64,000 nt of DNA, taken from contig JBAVYM010000041.1 in assembly GCA_049698775.1 (NCBI GenBank), forward strand, positions 14,023 through 78,022. The letters are read 5' to 3'. The notes beneath the pieces are model-generated. The model was not told where the DNA came from and made no database searches. It saw nothing but the letters and a program-made list of their open reading frames with translations. This DNA comes from REEB76 sp049698775 (GTDB lineage: Bacteria > Pseudomonadota > Gammaproteobacteria > Natronospirales > REEB76). This document shows positions 39,703-49,070 of the stretch, piece by piece; positions within the stretch are counted from its first letter, which is position 1, and each line of letters begins with the position of its first letter. The position numbers were made by a program, and so were the translations under genes.

Positions 39703-40809
39703 TTACGCGTGATACACCGCACCCAGCACGGCGGGTTCGTGTGCGCCGGTAACGGCAGGCAGGTTGCCGGGCCGGCCGGCGAGGGTTTCGCGCGCCAGCC
39801 AGGCGAAGGCGGCCGCTTCCACCCAATCGGGTGGCACGCCGAAATCGCCAGTGGTGGCCAGCGCACATTTGGGCAGAAGCACAGCGAGGCGTTTGCGGAG
39901 ATGCCCGTTGTGGACGCCGCCCCCGCATAGCAGCACGCGCGCGACCTGCGGTGTCTGACGGCTAACCGCCTCGGCGATGGAACGCGCCGTCAGTTCGCAC
40001 AGCGTCGCCATGACATCTGCCGCTGATGGTTTTCGGCCGGAGAGTTTTTGTGTGAACCACGTCCGGTTGAAATATTCGGGGCCGGTGCTCTTGGGCGCCG
40101 GCCGCTGGAAATATTCATCCGCCAGCGAAATTTGCAACAACGGTTCAATCACGTGGCCCGACGCGGCGAACGCGCCATCCTCATCGTGCGGCGCGTGCAG
40201 CTGCTCGCGGCTCCATAAATCCATCAGCAGGTTGCCGGGGCCGATGTCGAAGCCGCTGACCGGCCCGTCTTTTGCCGGCAGCAGCGTCAGGTTTGCGATG
40301 CCGCCGATGTTGACCACCGCGCGGGTTTCCTCGCGATCCGCAAACGCCGCACGATGAAACGCTGGCACCAGCGGTGCGCCCTGGCCGCCCAAGGCCAGGT
40401 CGCGGCGGCGGAAATCCGCCACCGTGGTGATGCCGGTGCGTGCGGCAATGGGATTGGGATCGGCGATTTGCAGGCTGAACGGGTGCGCACCGGCCGGATG
40501 ATGCCGCACGGTCTGACCGTGGCTGCCGATGGCGCGGATGTCGCACGCGGATAGTTTGGATTGTTTCAGTACTTCGAGCGCAGCCAGGGCAAACAAACCA
40601 CCCAGCTCATGGTCCAGCTTGCCCAGTTGATCTATGGCATCACCCTGATATTGGCCGCTGGCAAATTCCAGCAATTGCTTGCGTAGCGGAGCGGGATAAG
40701 GCAGGAAGTAACTGGCGTATAACCGCGGTGGCCGAGAGAATTCCACCACGGCCGCGTCCACCCCGTCACTGCTGGTGCCGGAAATCAGACCGATAAAGTA
40801 GTCGCTCAC
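39703..40809 (-). CDS. anmK: anhydro-N-acetylmuramic acid kinase
   Basis: The 368-residue sugar kinase phosphorylates anhMurNAc released from recycled peptidoglycan. N-terminal GLISGTSSDGVDAAVVEF is the ATP motif, and GSHGQTVRHHP, VVNIGGIANLTLLP and DIGPGNLLMD are family blocks. The divergent to convergent arrangement erpA-anmK-M23 peptidase-tyrS is conserved in gammaproteobacteria. It works with an AmpG-like permease (51 kb) and murB in cell-wall recycling. Confidence 0.95.
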   Translation of the reverse strand: MSDYFIGLISGTSSDGVDAAVVEFSRPPRLYASYFLPYPAPLRKQLLEFASGQYQGDAIDQLGKLDHELGGLFALAALEVLKQSKLSACDIRAIGSHGQTVRHHPAGAHPFSLQIADPNPIAARTGITTVADFRRRDLALGGQGAPLVPAFHRAAFADREETRAVVNIGGIANLTLLPAKDGPVSGFDIGPGNLLMDLWSREQLHAPHDEDGAFAASGHVIEPLLQISLADEYFQRPAPKSTGPEYFNRTWFTQKLSGRKPSAADVMATLCELTARSIAEAVSRQTPQVARVLLCGGGVHNGHLRKRLAVLLPKCALATTGDFGVPPDWVEAAAFAWLARETLAGRPGNLPAVTGAHEPAVLGAVYHA

Positions 40810-40824
40810 GCTTGGCGTCTGGAT

Positions 40825-42282
40825 TCAGTGGGCGGTGGTGACTTTGCCTGCGCTGTTGGCGGCAGTCGTGGCGATACGGGTTTCACCGCCGTTGCTCAAC
40901 TCCGCGAGCAACGTGTCCAGGCTGCGGGAGAATTCCGGCCGGTACTGTGCCAGGATCGGATCCGCACTCGGCAGTTTCACGGTACGCGGATTGCGTGGCA
41001 CACCGTCCACCATGATCTGATAATGAAGATGCGGCCCCGTGGCTTCTCCGCTCTCGCCGACATATCCGATGACCTGATCCTGCTTCACGCGGTTGCCCAC
41101 GTGCAACTTGCTGTTGAAACGCGACATGTGCGCATACAGGGTGCTGTAGCCGTCGCCGTGGTTGATGATGACGCAGCGGCCGAAGCCCTCCTTGCGGCCA
41201 CGGAACACAATGCGGCCATCGCCCGCCGAAACGATGGGCGTACCCGTGGGCGCCGCATAGTCCACCCCGTAATGGGGGCGCACGAAATGCAGCACCGGAT
41301 TCATACGGTGCAGGCTGAATTCCGAACTGATGCGTGTGTACGCGACCGGTGCACGCAGCAGCGTTTTGCGTATGCTGTGGCCGTCGGGCGTGTAGTAATC
41401 GGTGTGTCCCGCCGGGTCGGTGAAACGCACAATGCGGTAGGTTTTGCCTGGTGTGACGAATTCGGCCGCCAGAATCGGGCCGTCGGTTGCCGGTTCGCCC
41501 TGGCGATGGATTTTCTGGTACAGCAGCGTGAAGGAATCCCCGCTGCGGATATCGTGGGCAAAATCAATATCCCAGGCGAACAAGTGGATCAATTGCATGG
41601 TGACGCTGTCATCGAGTCCGGCACGGCTGGATGCATCAAAAACGGAATTCTCGATGACGCCGTGGGCATACGCGATGCTGGTATCGGTGGGGACATCCGC
41701 AACAGCGGCCCGGTAACCGTTGGCGTCGCGTGTCACTTCCAATACGTGCGCAGCATCCAGTTTCATGTTGAGAACGAGTATCCGGCCGCTGTCATCGTGA
41801 CTGATGCTGATGATTTGGCCTGGATGGATCTGCTTCAAGCGCGAGGTATCGCCGCCCGCGGCCATGATTGCGTGCAGGTCGGATACGTTGAGATCGTGGA
41901 CTGCCAGCAAATGCCCCAGCGTGTCGCCGCGATGGACCGTGAGTTGTAGCGTTTCAGCACCCGCGACGGTGGCAAGCGTCGCGGTAGTAGCTGCCGGTGG
42001 ATTGGAAACCGCTACCGAAGCCGCGGCTTGGGCTGGAACCGCGGCGGGCGCGACCACTGTAGCCGCCAGCACGGAGGGATTGGCGGCAATCTGATTGTTA
42101 TGTCCGGCGTGGGCGACAGACATGCCGAACAACTGGAAAGTACCGCCAGTGGTCACCGCCAGGGCCAACAGCACCCAGAAACGGCGCCGCACTCGCGGCG
42201 CGCGCACGGCATGGATGTGCGCTTCGCCGCCTGGCTTATAATCCACCCTGAGCTGGCTGCTGGGTGTGGTCATGGTTCCCAT
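40825..42282 (-). CDS. mepM: OapA/LysM-type M23 peptidoglycan endopeptidase
   Basis: The 485-residue protein has an N-terminal membrane helix (FWVLLALAVTTGGTFQLFG), a low-complexity Ala/Val linker, and a LysM/OapA-like domain (LQLTVHRGDTLGHLLAVHD). The C-terminal M23 zinc domain is lysostaphin-like: HYGVDYAAPTGTPIVSAGDG with HxxxD ligands, and GPHLHYQIMVDG. It should cut D-Ala-mDAP cross-links in the periplasm. A second in-frame ATG at 42273 has the better ribosome site (GGGAAC). anmK follows by 15 bp. Confidence 0.92.
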   Translation of the reverse strand: MGTMTTPSSQLRVDYKPGGEAHIHAVRAPRVRRRFWVLLALAVTTGGTFQLFGMSVAHAGHNNQIAANPSVLAATVVAPAAVPAQAAASVAVSNPPAATTATLATVAGAETLQLTVHRGDTLGHLLAVHDLNVSDLHAIMAAGGDTSRLKQIHPGQIISISHDDSGRILVLNMKLDAAHVLEVTRDANGYRAAVADVPTDTSIAYAHGVIENSVFDASSRAGLDDSVTMQLIHLFAWDIDFAHDIRSGDSFTLLYQKIHRQGEPATDGPILAAEFVTPGKTYRIVRFTDPAGHTDYYTPDGHSIRKTLLRAPVAYTRISSEFSLHRMNPVLHFVRPHYGVDYAAPTGTPIVSAGDGRIVFRGRKEGFGRCVIINHGDGYSTLYAHMSRFNSKLHVGNRVKQDQVIGYVGESGEATGPHLHYQIMVDGVPRNPRTVKLPSADPILAQYRPEFSRSLDTLLAELSNGGETRIATTAANSAGKVTTAH

Positions 42283-42418
42283 CCGGTGAGCGAAAACCGG
42301 CTAACACTAACGGGTCGAACCAGCGGGGTCAACCCTAAACCCGCGCTAAATCATGGGGATAAGCGGAAAATCTCCCTCACCCCTGAGGTTTTACGGGCCA
42401 TTTTCAGGAGTTATGGCT

Positions 42419-43630
42419 ATGCCGACGCCCGCTGAAGCACTGGCGGAGCTCCGCCGGGGTGCCGACGAAATCCTGCTGGAAACCGAGCTGGCGGAGCGCC
42501 TCAAGGCCGGCCAGCCGCTGCGCGTCAAAGCCGGCTTTGACCCTACCGCGCCCGATCTGCACCTCGGTCACACCGTGCTCATCAACAAGCTGCGCCAGTT
42601 CCAGCAACTCGGCCACCAGGCGATTTTCCTGATCGGCGATTTCACCGGCATGATCGGTGATCCCAGCGGCAAGAATGTGACACGCAAGCCGCTCACGCCG
42701 GAAGAGATCGCAGGCAACGCCGAAACCTACAAGGCGCAGATCTTCAAGATCCTCGATCCGGATAAAACCCGCATCGAATTCAATTCCCGCTGGATGGAAA
42801 AACTCGGCGCCGCCGGTCTGGTGCAACTTGCGGCCAGGCACACCGTCGCGCGCATGCTGGAACGCGACGATTTTAAAAAGCGATTTGACAGCGGTCAGCC
42901 CATCGCCATCCATGAATTCCTGTACCCGCTCGCGCAAGGTTACGATTCAGTAGCGCTCAAGGCGGATGTGGAGCTGGGCGGCACCGATCAGAAATTCAAC
43001 CTGCTGGTCGGCCGTCAGTTGCAGCAATACTACGGCCAGAAACCGCAAGTGATTTTCACCATGCCGATCCTGGAAGGGCTGGACGGCACACAGAAAATGT
43101 CCAAGTCGCTTGGCAACTACATCGGTATCAGTGAACCACCCGACGACATGTTCGGTAAACTCATGTCCATTTCCGACGAACTCATGTGGCGCTACTTTGA
43201 ATTGCTGAGTTTTCGTCCCCTGAACGAGATCGAGAAATTCAAGCGTGACATAAAAGACGGTGCCAATCCGCGCGACATCAAGTTCCTGTTGGCGGAAGAA
43301 ATCGTGGTGCGTTTTCACGGTGCGGGCGCGGCCAGAGCAGCACATGCCGGGTTCATCGCGCGTTTCCAGAAAGGCGTTGTTCCGGAAGACATGCCCGAAC
43401 ACATCATCAAGGTGGAACCAGGCGGCATTGCGATTGGTGCCTTGCTCAAGCAATGCAACCTCGTCGCCAGTGTTTCCGAAGCCAACCGTATGTTGGAACA
43501 GGGCGGTGTGCGCGTGGACGGCGAGAAGGTCACGGACCGCAACCTGAAACTCGGCATCGGCAAGTCGTATGTGCTGCAAGTGGGCAAGCGCAAATTCGCA
43601 CGCGTGCAGTTGCGACACGCAGCGAAATAA
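42419..43630 (+). CDS. tyrS: tyrosyl-tRNA synthetase
   Basis: The 403-residue class I synthetase has HLGH (residues 48-51) and KMSKS (226-230) with the substrate blocks FDPTAPDLHLG, LIGDFTGMIGDPSGK and EFLYPLAQGYDS, and an S4 RNA-binding domain at the C-terminus. The short N-terminus and C-terminal S4 place it in the TyrRS-type 2 (TyrZ-like) form common in gammaproteobacteria. ATG 42419 is chosen because CAGGAG then has an 8-base spacing. ATG 42413 is also in frame. Confidence 0.95.
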   Translation: MPTPAEALAELRRGADEILLETELAERLKAGQPLRVKAGFDPTAPDLHLGHTVLINKLRQFQQLGHQAIFLIGDFTGMIGDPSGKNVTRKPLTPEEIAGNAETYKAQIFKILDPDKTRIEFNSRWMEKLGAAGLVQLAARHTVARMLERDDFKKRFDSGQPIAIHEFLYPLAQGYDSVALKADVELGGTDQKFNLLVGRQLQQYYGQKPQVIFTMPILEGLDGTQKMSKSLGNYIGISEPPDDMFGKLMSISDELMWRYFELLSFRPLNEIEKFKRDIKDGANPRDIKFLLAEEIVVRFHGAGAARAAHAGFIARFQKGVVPEDMPEHIIKVEPGGIAIGALLKQCNLVASVSEANRMLEQGGVRVDGEKVTDRNLKLGIGKSYVLQVGKRKFARVQLRHAAK

Positions 43631-43640
43631 TCTGCCCGGT

Positions 43641-45050
43641 TCAAAACAGCGGTTTTTCCCGCAGCGTGGTGCGAGCCAGCCACTTTTCTCCCTTGACCAC
43701 CGCTGCACCCGTGTGCAACGTCATGGGGTCCGGCGCACCCGCCGCCGTCAGATTGGAATGACACAGCGCCATGCGCGGGCGCCCGGCGATTTTTTTTCCG
43801 ATCTTCAGATACTGGGTTTCACCGCCCGCCTCCGGTGCGCGCAGGTACACCAGGAAGGATGCCACTCGCTGACCCGAGTGGTCACCGATGCGCAGGTTGT
43901 TTTCCAGGCGCGCGGCGTCGAAATAATCCAGATGCGGTGCGTAACGATCATTGGCCTGATAGCGCAGCACCGACAACGGTTCCACGTGGCTGGTGGGCAG
44001 GTCAAAGATCGCCGCGATGCGCCGTTCGATATTGCGCACCACGGCGTCGCTGTCCGGCAGGTGGAATACCGCCGCCTCGCCGGTGAACGCGGTCTGCTCG
44101 CCCGACAGGCGTTCGCGCGTGGCTACGCGCGCTGGCGCGAGACGCGCCGCGGCCAGTGCCTGCAGATGCGCGCATTCGCTCTCACTGACGAAGTTGTCCA
44201 CCGTGAAAATGTGCGGCGTTGCGCTGATGACATTGGGCCCGTCTGGCTGATGCGGCTTGCCGGTACTGACATCCCGCGCCGCGGCGACGGTCAACGCGGG
44301 TTCCCCGAGAGTGGCGAGATTTTCTTCCGCGAAGTGCAGTAAAACCAGCGGATTGGCGGCCAGCGCGGCATCGGATTCTAGCCGCTGCTGAATGACGCGC
44401 AGGCGTTCGCGCAGGCGTTCCGCAAGCCCGATGGCTTTGGTACGCGCAGCGGAATCAAGCTGCGCGTCCAATTGAGCGAGTTGTTCTTCGGCCAGCGGAT
44501 AGCGCGCGAACGCCGCCATCGCCAGACAGGCGTGTGCCGCCTGCAAATCCTGCGATTGCTCGTGATTGGCCATGTAACGCAGGCCCAGATTGAAAAGCCC
44601 GCGTGGATCGGCGAGCGCCGCGGCGCGCACATAGCTTTCGGTTGCCGCGCACGCATCCGACTTTGTGCCCAGGCCCTCGTCGTGCATGTAAGCCAGATTG
44701 CAGAGCGCGTGCGGGTACGCCATGGCGGCGGTGCGCGCGTACCAACGCAAGGCTTCGGCATCGTCCCGGGCTACGCCGTAGCCGAGCATATATAAATCCG
44801 CGAGCCGGTCCTGGGCCACGGGATGACCCTGTGCAGCGGCCTGCCGGTACCAGTGCGCGGCTTCGGAGGCGGCGTCCGGCAACAGGTGCACCTGGGCGTA
44901 CAGATGTCCCAGGGCCACTTTGGCTTCGATGCAATCCGCCGATGCGGACTTTTTCAGGAGTTCCAAACCGCGGTCGAATTCCGGTGTGCCAAATTGATTG
45001 GCGCTCACCAGCGCTTCGCCGTCCTTGCACCAGATTTCCGGCGTGCTCAT
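43641..45050 (-). CDS. SEL1-repeat protein fused to a 2-oxoglutarate/Fe(II) oxygenase
   Basis: The 469-residue protein has at least five SEL1-type TPR repeats in the first 200 residues (AAHWYRQAAAQGHPVAQDRL, ALRWYARTAAMAYPHALCNL, ATESYVRAAALADPRGLFNL). A C-terminal prolyl-4-hydroxylase-like domain has HxD ligands H373/D375 (YAPHLDYF) and distal H446 (LHTGAAVVKGEKW), with a 2OG-binding Lys after it. The fusion suggests that the repeats bind a protein substrate which is then hydroxylated. No signal peptide is visible. It converges on tyrS with a 10-bp gap. Confidence 0.85.
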   Translation of the reverse strand: MSTPEIWCKDGEALVSANQFGTPEFDRGLELLKKSASADCIEAKVALGHLYAQVHLLPDAASEAAHWYRQAAAQGHPVAQDRLADLYMLGYGVARDDAEALRWYARTAAMAYPHALCNLAYMHDEGLGTKSDACAATESYVRAAALADPRGLFNLGLRYMANHEQSQDLQAAHACLAMAAFARYPLAEEQLAQLDAQLDSAARTKAIGLAERLRERLRVIQQRLESDAALAANPLVLLHFAEENLATLGEPALTVAAARDVSTGKPHQPDGPNVISATPHIFTVDNFVSESECAHLQALAAARLAPARVATRERLSGEQTAFTGEAAVFHLPDSDAVVRNIERRIAAIFDLPTSHVEPLSVLRYQANDRYAPHLDYFDAARLENNLRIGDHSGQRVASFLVYLRAPEAGGETQYLKIGKKIAGRPRMALCHSNLTAAGAPDPMTLHTGAAVVKGEKWLARTTLREKPLF

Positions 45051-45143
45051 GCTGGCAGTGTAGCAAAGGCTTTGGCTTGATTGGTCGGCTTGGTTCCCCC
45101 CGCGACTGTGGAGTAACCTGTACGCCCTTTTCCGAGGCGCGGC

Positions 45144-46337
45144 ATGCAACTCACCGGCAAACACATCCTCCTCGGCGTCACTGGCGGCATCGCCTCGTAT
45201 AAATGCCCGGATCTGGTGCGGCGGCTGCGCGAATCCGGCGCCGAGGTGCAGGTGGTGATGACTCAGAGCGCGCAGCGCTTCGTGACACCACTGACATTCC
45301 AGGCTGTCTCAGGCAAGGCCGTGCATACGGAACTCTGGGATACCTCCGCCGAATTCGCCATGGGACATATTGAACTTGCGCGCTGGGCGGATCTGGTGCT
45401 GGTGGCGCCGGCCACCGCCGGTTTTATGGCGCGGCTCGCCCACGGCCACGCCGATGATCTGCTCACCACTCTTTGCCTCGCCGCACAAGCACCCATCGCC
45501 GTCGCGCCGGCCATGAACTGGGTAATGTGGGAACATGCCGCGACCCAGGAAAACGTGCGGCATCTTGCCGGACGCGGCGTGCGCATCTTGGGCCCAGTAG
45601 CCGGCGAACTGGCGGAAGGCGAGATCGGCATGGGCCGCATGCTGGAACCGGCGGAAATCGTCGCCGCCTTGAATGACACCAGCAGCACCCCGCTCAAGGG
45701 GATACGCATATTGGTCACCGCCGGACCCACGCGCGAACCCATTGATCCAGTGCGTTACTTGAGCAACCGCAGTTCCGGCAAGATGGGTTTTGCGGTGGCG
45801 CGCGCCGCCGCCGAAGCTGGCGCGCAGGTGACGCTGGTGAGCGGCCCCACGCATCTCGCCACGCCGCGCGACGTGCGCCGCGTGGACGTGGAGACCGCAG
45901 TGCAGATGCACGCGGCGGTCATGCGCGAAGTGGCGCACACGGATATTTTCATTGCTGCAGCGGCGGTGGCGGATTACGCGCCTGCGGAAGCGGCGCGTCA
46001 GAAAATCAAGAAACGCAATGATGCTCTGGAGCTGAAGCTGACGAAAACCCCGGATATTCTGGCTGAAGTGGCGGCGCGCAAACCTAAACCTTTCACCGTG
46101 GGCTTCGCCGCGGAAACCGAGCAACTCGAAGCGCGTGCGCGCGAGAAGCTGGAAAACAAACGTCTCGATATGATTGCTGCCAACTGGGTGGGCGCGGGCC
46201 GCGGTTTCGAACGCGATGACAATGCGCTTACGGTTTATTGGAAGGGCGATTCTGCGGCACTCGGGAGTGCCTCGAAGCTGGAGTTGGCGCAGCGACTCAT
46301 GCAACTTGTTGCCGAGCGCTATCTACAAAGCCGCTGA
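45144..46337 (+). CDS. coaBC: bifunctional phosphopantothenoylcysteine decarboxylase/synthase
   Basis: The 397-residue protein catalyses two steps of CoA synthesis. The N-terminal flavoprotein CoaC has GVTGGIASYKCPDLVRRL, the catalytic PAMNWVMW and HADDLLTT. The C-terminal CoaB has VTAGPTREPIDPVRYLSN, SGKMGFAVARAA and the AAVADYAPA loop. GAGG lies six bases upstream. It is followed by dut, the usual order in gammaproteobacteria. Confidence 0.96.
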   Translation: MQLTGKHILLGVTGGIASYKCPDLVRRLRESGAEVQVVMTQSAQRFVTPLTFQAVSGKAVHTELWDTSAEFAMGHIELARWADLVLVAPATAGFMARLAHGHADDLLTTLCLAAQAPIAVAPAMNWVMWEHAATQENVRHLAGRGVRILGPVAGELAEGEIGMGRMLEPAEIVAALNDTSSTPLKGIRILVTAGPTREPIDPVRYLSNRSSGKMGFAVARAAAEAGAQVTLVSGPTHLATPRDVRRVDVETAVQMHAAVMREVAHTDIFIAAAAVADYAPAEAARQKIKKRNDALELKLTKTPDILAEVAARKPKPFTVGFAAETEQLEARAREKLENKRLDMIAANWVGAGRGFERDDNALTVYWKGDSAALGSASKLELAQRLMQLVAERYLQSR

Positions 46338-46379
46338 CCAGGATTTCAATCCCGCGTCCATCAACGTCGAGGATTTTTC

Positions 46380-46835
46380 ATGCACGCTGTAAAAGTGAAG
46401 ATTCTGGATGCGCGCATCGGCAAGGAATTCCCGCTGCCCGCCTACGCCACATCGGGTTCCGCGGGCCTGGACCTGCGCGCCTGTCTCAAACAGGCTCAGA
46501 TACTCAAACCCGGCGACACGGTGCTGATTCCTTCCGGCATCGCTATCCATATCGACGATCCGGGTTATGCCGCGGTGCTGTTGCCACGCTCCGGACTCGG
46601 TCACAAGCATGGCATCGTGCTCGGCAATCTGGTGGGCCTGATAGATTCCGATTACCAGGGTGAAATCCTGGTGTCGTGCTGGAACCGCGGCCACGAGGAA
46701 TTTGTCATCCAACCCGGGGAACGCATCGCGCAGATGATTATTGTGCCGGTGGTGCAGGCAAGATTCGAAATGGTGGCTGAATTTGCCGAAAGTGCGCGCG
46801 GCACCGGCGGCTTTGGTCATTCTGGCCAGCATTGA
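46380..46835 (+). CDS. dut: deoxyuridine triphosphatase
   Basis: The 151-residue enzyme has the five dUTPase motifs: ATSGSAGLDLRACL, VLLPRSGLGHKHGI, GNLVGLIDSDYQGEI, ERIAQMIIVPV and the C-terminal RGTGGFGHSGQH. It hydrolyses dUTP to dUMP, keeping uracil out of DNA. GAGG precedes the ATG. A nested repeat region follows. Confidence 0.97.
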   Translation: MHAVKVKILDARIGKEFPLPAYATSGSAGLDLRACLKQAQILKPGDTVLIPSGIAIHIDDPGYAAVLLPRSGLGHKHGIVLGNLVGLIDSDYQGEILVSCWNRGHEEFVIQPGERIAQMIIVPVVQARFEMVAEFAESARGTGGFGHSGQH

Positions 46836-46865
46836 TTTTGTCGGCAACGGCGCGGAGTAGTACCT

Positions 46866-47035
46866 GTAGGTTGGGCTGAGCGCAGTGAAGCCCAACATGA
46901 ATCCAATCTCGCAATGACACAACCGAACCAGCGTCATTGCGAGTGCAGCGAAGCAATCTCGTGATGAGATTGCTGCGGCCGGTGACCAGCCTCGCAATGA
47001 CAAATTGGGGTTCGGAAGACCTCACCCCAAGCTAC
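46866..47035. repeat. GTAGGTTGGG element carrying a second repeat inside it
   Basis: The outer ends (GTAGGTTGGGCTGAGCG and CTCACCCCAAGCTAC, with TTGGGGTTCGGAAGAC) are the same as those of the 72-bp element at 26183. Between the two halves lies an insert of about 100 bp with its own inverted ends (ATCTCGCAATGAC...CTCGCAATGAC) and the common TCATTGCGAGTGCAGCGAAG motif. The right end contains the TAG stop codon of the TPR-protein gene. Confidence 0.75.
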
Positions 47036-48789
47036 TCCAGCGTCATGGTGGTGTAGCGCTTGGACAGCTTCTCGAAGCGCGGATCGCCGTGCAGTGGCGC
47101 ATACATCGGATTGATGGCGAGGTCGCTGCAGCTAACAGGTAGGGCGGCGCAGATGTCTGGCAGCATTTGCATGGCCGTGGCCTTCTCGCCCAGCGTCAGA
47201 TAAAGCTGCAACAGATCGTCTTGCGATTGGGGGCTGATGTGGGCGCGGCGCAGCGCGTTGAGCGCCGCCAATGCCTTGGGGCGAAGCGCCGGTTTGAGCA
47301 GCGCCTGATAGGTCAGCCGGCCCGCGTCCACCAGTTGTTTGTCCAGAGCCGTCGCCGGCTGGACCAGATCGAAGGCCTTGACCGCCTCCTCACCGCGCTG
47401 CAACTGCGTGTAGGCGAAGGCGAGATAGAACGCAGCATCAATGTCGTGCGGGGAGAGCTCGATCATCGCCTGCGACGCCGCCAGCTCCTGCGGCCAGTCG
47501 CCGGCGTCCTGGGCGACCGCGGCAAGGTTGTTCTGCGCGCTCACGCTGTCGGGGTCGAGCCGCGCGGCTTCCTGAAATTCCGCCAGTCCGGGCTTGAGCG
47601 GCAGCACCGTGCCGTACTCCAGATGTGCGGGTGCATTGTTGGGGTCGAGCTTGAGCGCCTGCTGGTATTTCGCCGTGGCCTGGGCGATGCGGTTGTCGTT
47701 GTCATCAGCATTGGCCAGTTGCACCAGTGCGTTGACGTTATGCGGATCGAGCGCCAGCGCCTTCTCGGCCGCCGCGCGCATCTTCGGCAGCGCCTCTTGC
47801 AACGGCAGCGTGGACCATTGCGTCAACCCAAAGTAGGCGTATGCCAGCCCGGCCCAAGCGTCGGCGTAGTTCGGATCGAGCTTCAGGGCCGCCTGGAAAT
47901 CCTCGAGCGCGGCTTGCGAATCCGCCGCGGTATGGCGATCTATGGCCGCAAGGCTCTTGAGATACAGTTCATGCGCCTGCGGGTTGAGCGTGGGCGCGGC
48001 CTGCAGGCCGGCGAACTTCACTTGCAGCGCGCCCGCGATCGCCGCGGAGATCTTGTCCTGCACCGCGAAGATGTTCTTGAACGGCTCATCGTAATGCGCC
48101 GACCACAGTTGCCGGCCGGTCACGGTGCTAACCAGTTCCGCCGACACGCGAACCTGATCGCCCGCGCGCTGGATGCTGCCGTCGAGGATGTGCGCAACGT
48201 TCAAAGTGTGACCCATTTCGCCAGCGGTCTGCTTGGTATCATGGAACTTGGATGCGGTATCCCAGGCGATCACGGTCAGGCCGGTGCTCTGGCCGAGCGC
48301 CCCGGTCAGTTCTTCGGTGATGCCGTCGCTGAAGTATTGCTGGCTCTTGTCACCGCTCAAGTTGGCGAACGGCAGCACCACGATGGAATCGGTGGGTGGA
48401 TTGAAGGCGGGCGCGGCCTGTTCGGCAGCTAAACGTTGCGCATGGTGTTCGGAGAATCGCCAAGCGTAGATACCTGAAATCACCACCAGGACCACCACCG
48501 CGGTGGCGATGGCCGCACCGAGTTTCCAGTGCAAGCGCTGCCATGAATTGTATTTGGCGGGATCACTGGGCTTGATGAGCATCCAGGCCAGCACCAACAC
48601 CACCGGGAAACCCAGCAGCAGCACGATGATGATTACCGGCACGGCACCGGTCCAGCCGAAATACGGAAAGGCGCGGCTTACCACCTGGATCACAAACGCA
48701 GCAAAGACTGCATAGCCCACCACCACTCGGTAGATATGGTGCTGCTTCAGGCGCGCGAACAAGCCCGGTTGATTGCTGGCGGTTTCCAT
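47032..48789 (-). CDS. membrane-anchored TPR protein with FlgO-like domain
   Basis: The 585-residue protein has an N-terminal stretch HHIYRVVVGYAVFAAFVIQVVS and two further hydrophobic segments (VPVIIIVLLLGFPVVLVLAW, LGAAIATAVVVLVVISGIY). Then comes a FlgO/adenylate-cyclase-associated type domain (DSIVVLPFANLSGDKSQQYFSDGITEELTGAL, HILDGSIQRAGDQVRVSAELV). At least six TPR repeats complete it (ALEDFQAALKLDPNYADAWAG, ATAKYQQALKLDPNNAPAHLE). Such proteins are often fused to LuxR or adenylate cyclase domains; here neither is present. The stop codon is in a repeat end. Confidence 0.8.
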   Translation of the reverse strand: METASNQPGLFARLKQHHIYRVVVGYAVFAAFVIQVVSRAFPYFGWTGAVPVIIIVLLLGFPVVLVLAWMLIKPSDPAKYNSWQRLHWKLGAAIATAVVVLVVISGIYAWRFSEHHAQRLAAEQAAPAFNPPTDSIVVLPFANLSGDKSQQYFSDGITEELTGALGQSTGLTVIAWDTASKFHDTKQTAGEMGHTLNVAHILDGSIQRAGDQVRVSAELVSTVTGRQLWSAHYDEPFKNIFAVQDKISAAIAGALQVKFAGLQAAPTLNPQAHELYLKSLAAIDRHTAADSQAALEDFQAALKLDPNYADAWAGLAYAYFGLTQWSTLPLQEALPKMRAAAEKALALDPHNVNALVQLANADDNDNRIAQATAKYQQALKLDPNNAPAHLEYGTVLPLKPGLAEFQEAARLDPDSVSAQNNLAAVAQDAGDWPQELAASQAMIELSPHDIDAAFYLAFAYTQLQRGEEAVKAFDLVQPATALDKQLVDAGRLTYQALLKPALRPKALAALNALRRAHISPQSQDDLLQLYLTLGEKATAMQMLPDICAALPVSCSDLAINPMYAPLHGDPRFEKLSKRYTTMTLE

Positions 48790-48897
48790 GCGTCGCTGTT
48801 CCCCTGTGGAGGCATAGCCTAGCGCAAGTGGCGAAGGCGTGCAGGGAGCGGGGAAAAAACTTCGGGAGCCAATACCTTGCCCCTCGCCAAACTCAGT

Positions 48898-49050
48898 ACG
48901 GACCCTTCGACTCCGCGCCTGTGGCGCTACGCTCAGAGCTTGCCCCGGACTTGATCCGGGGGCGAACGGTGTTTTAAACCCGCTGACTTTGTCTTGGCCG
49001 GGTTTTTGTGGGAGCGCCGATATTCGGCGCGATTCTTTGTGGGCGGAAAT
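48898..49050. repeat. non-coding gap with short palindromes
   Basis: The 280-bp gap holds the REP-like palindromes CCCCGGACTTGATCCGGGG near 48945 and AGCGCCGATATTCGGCGCGA near 49013. TTCGACTCCGC...TACGCTCAG, another common dispersed repeat fragment, is at its left. No open frame or promoter is evident. Confidence 0.5.
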
Positions 49051-49070
49051 CGCGACGGAGGCAGAAACTC

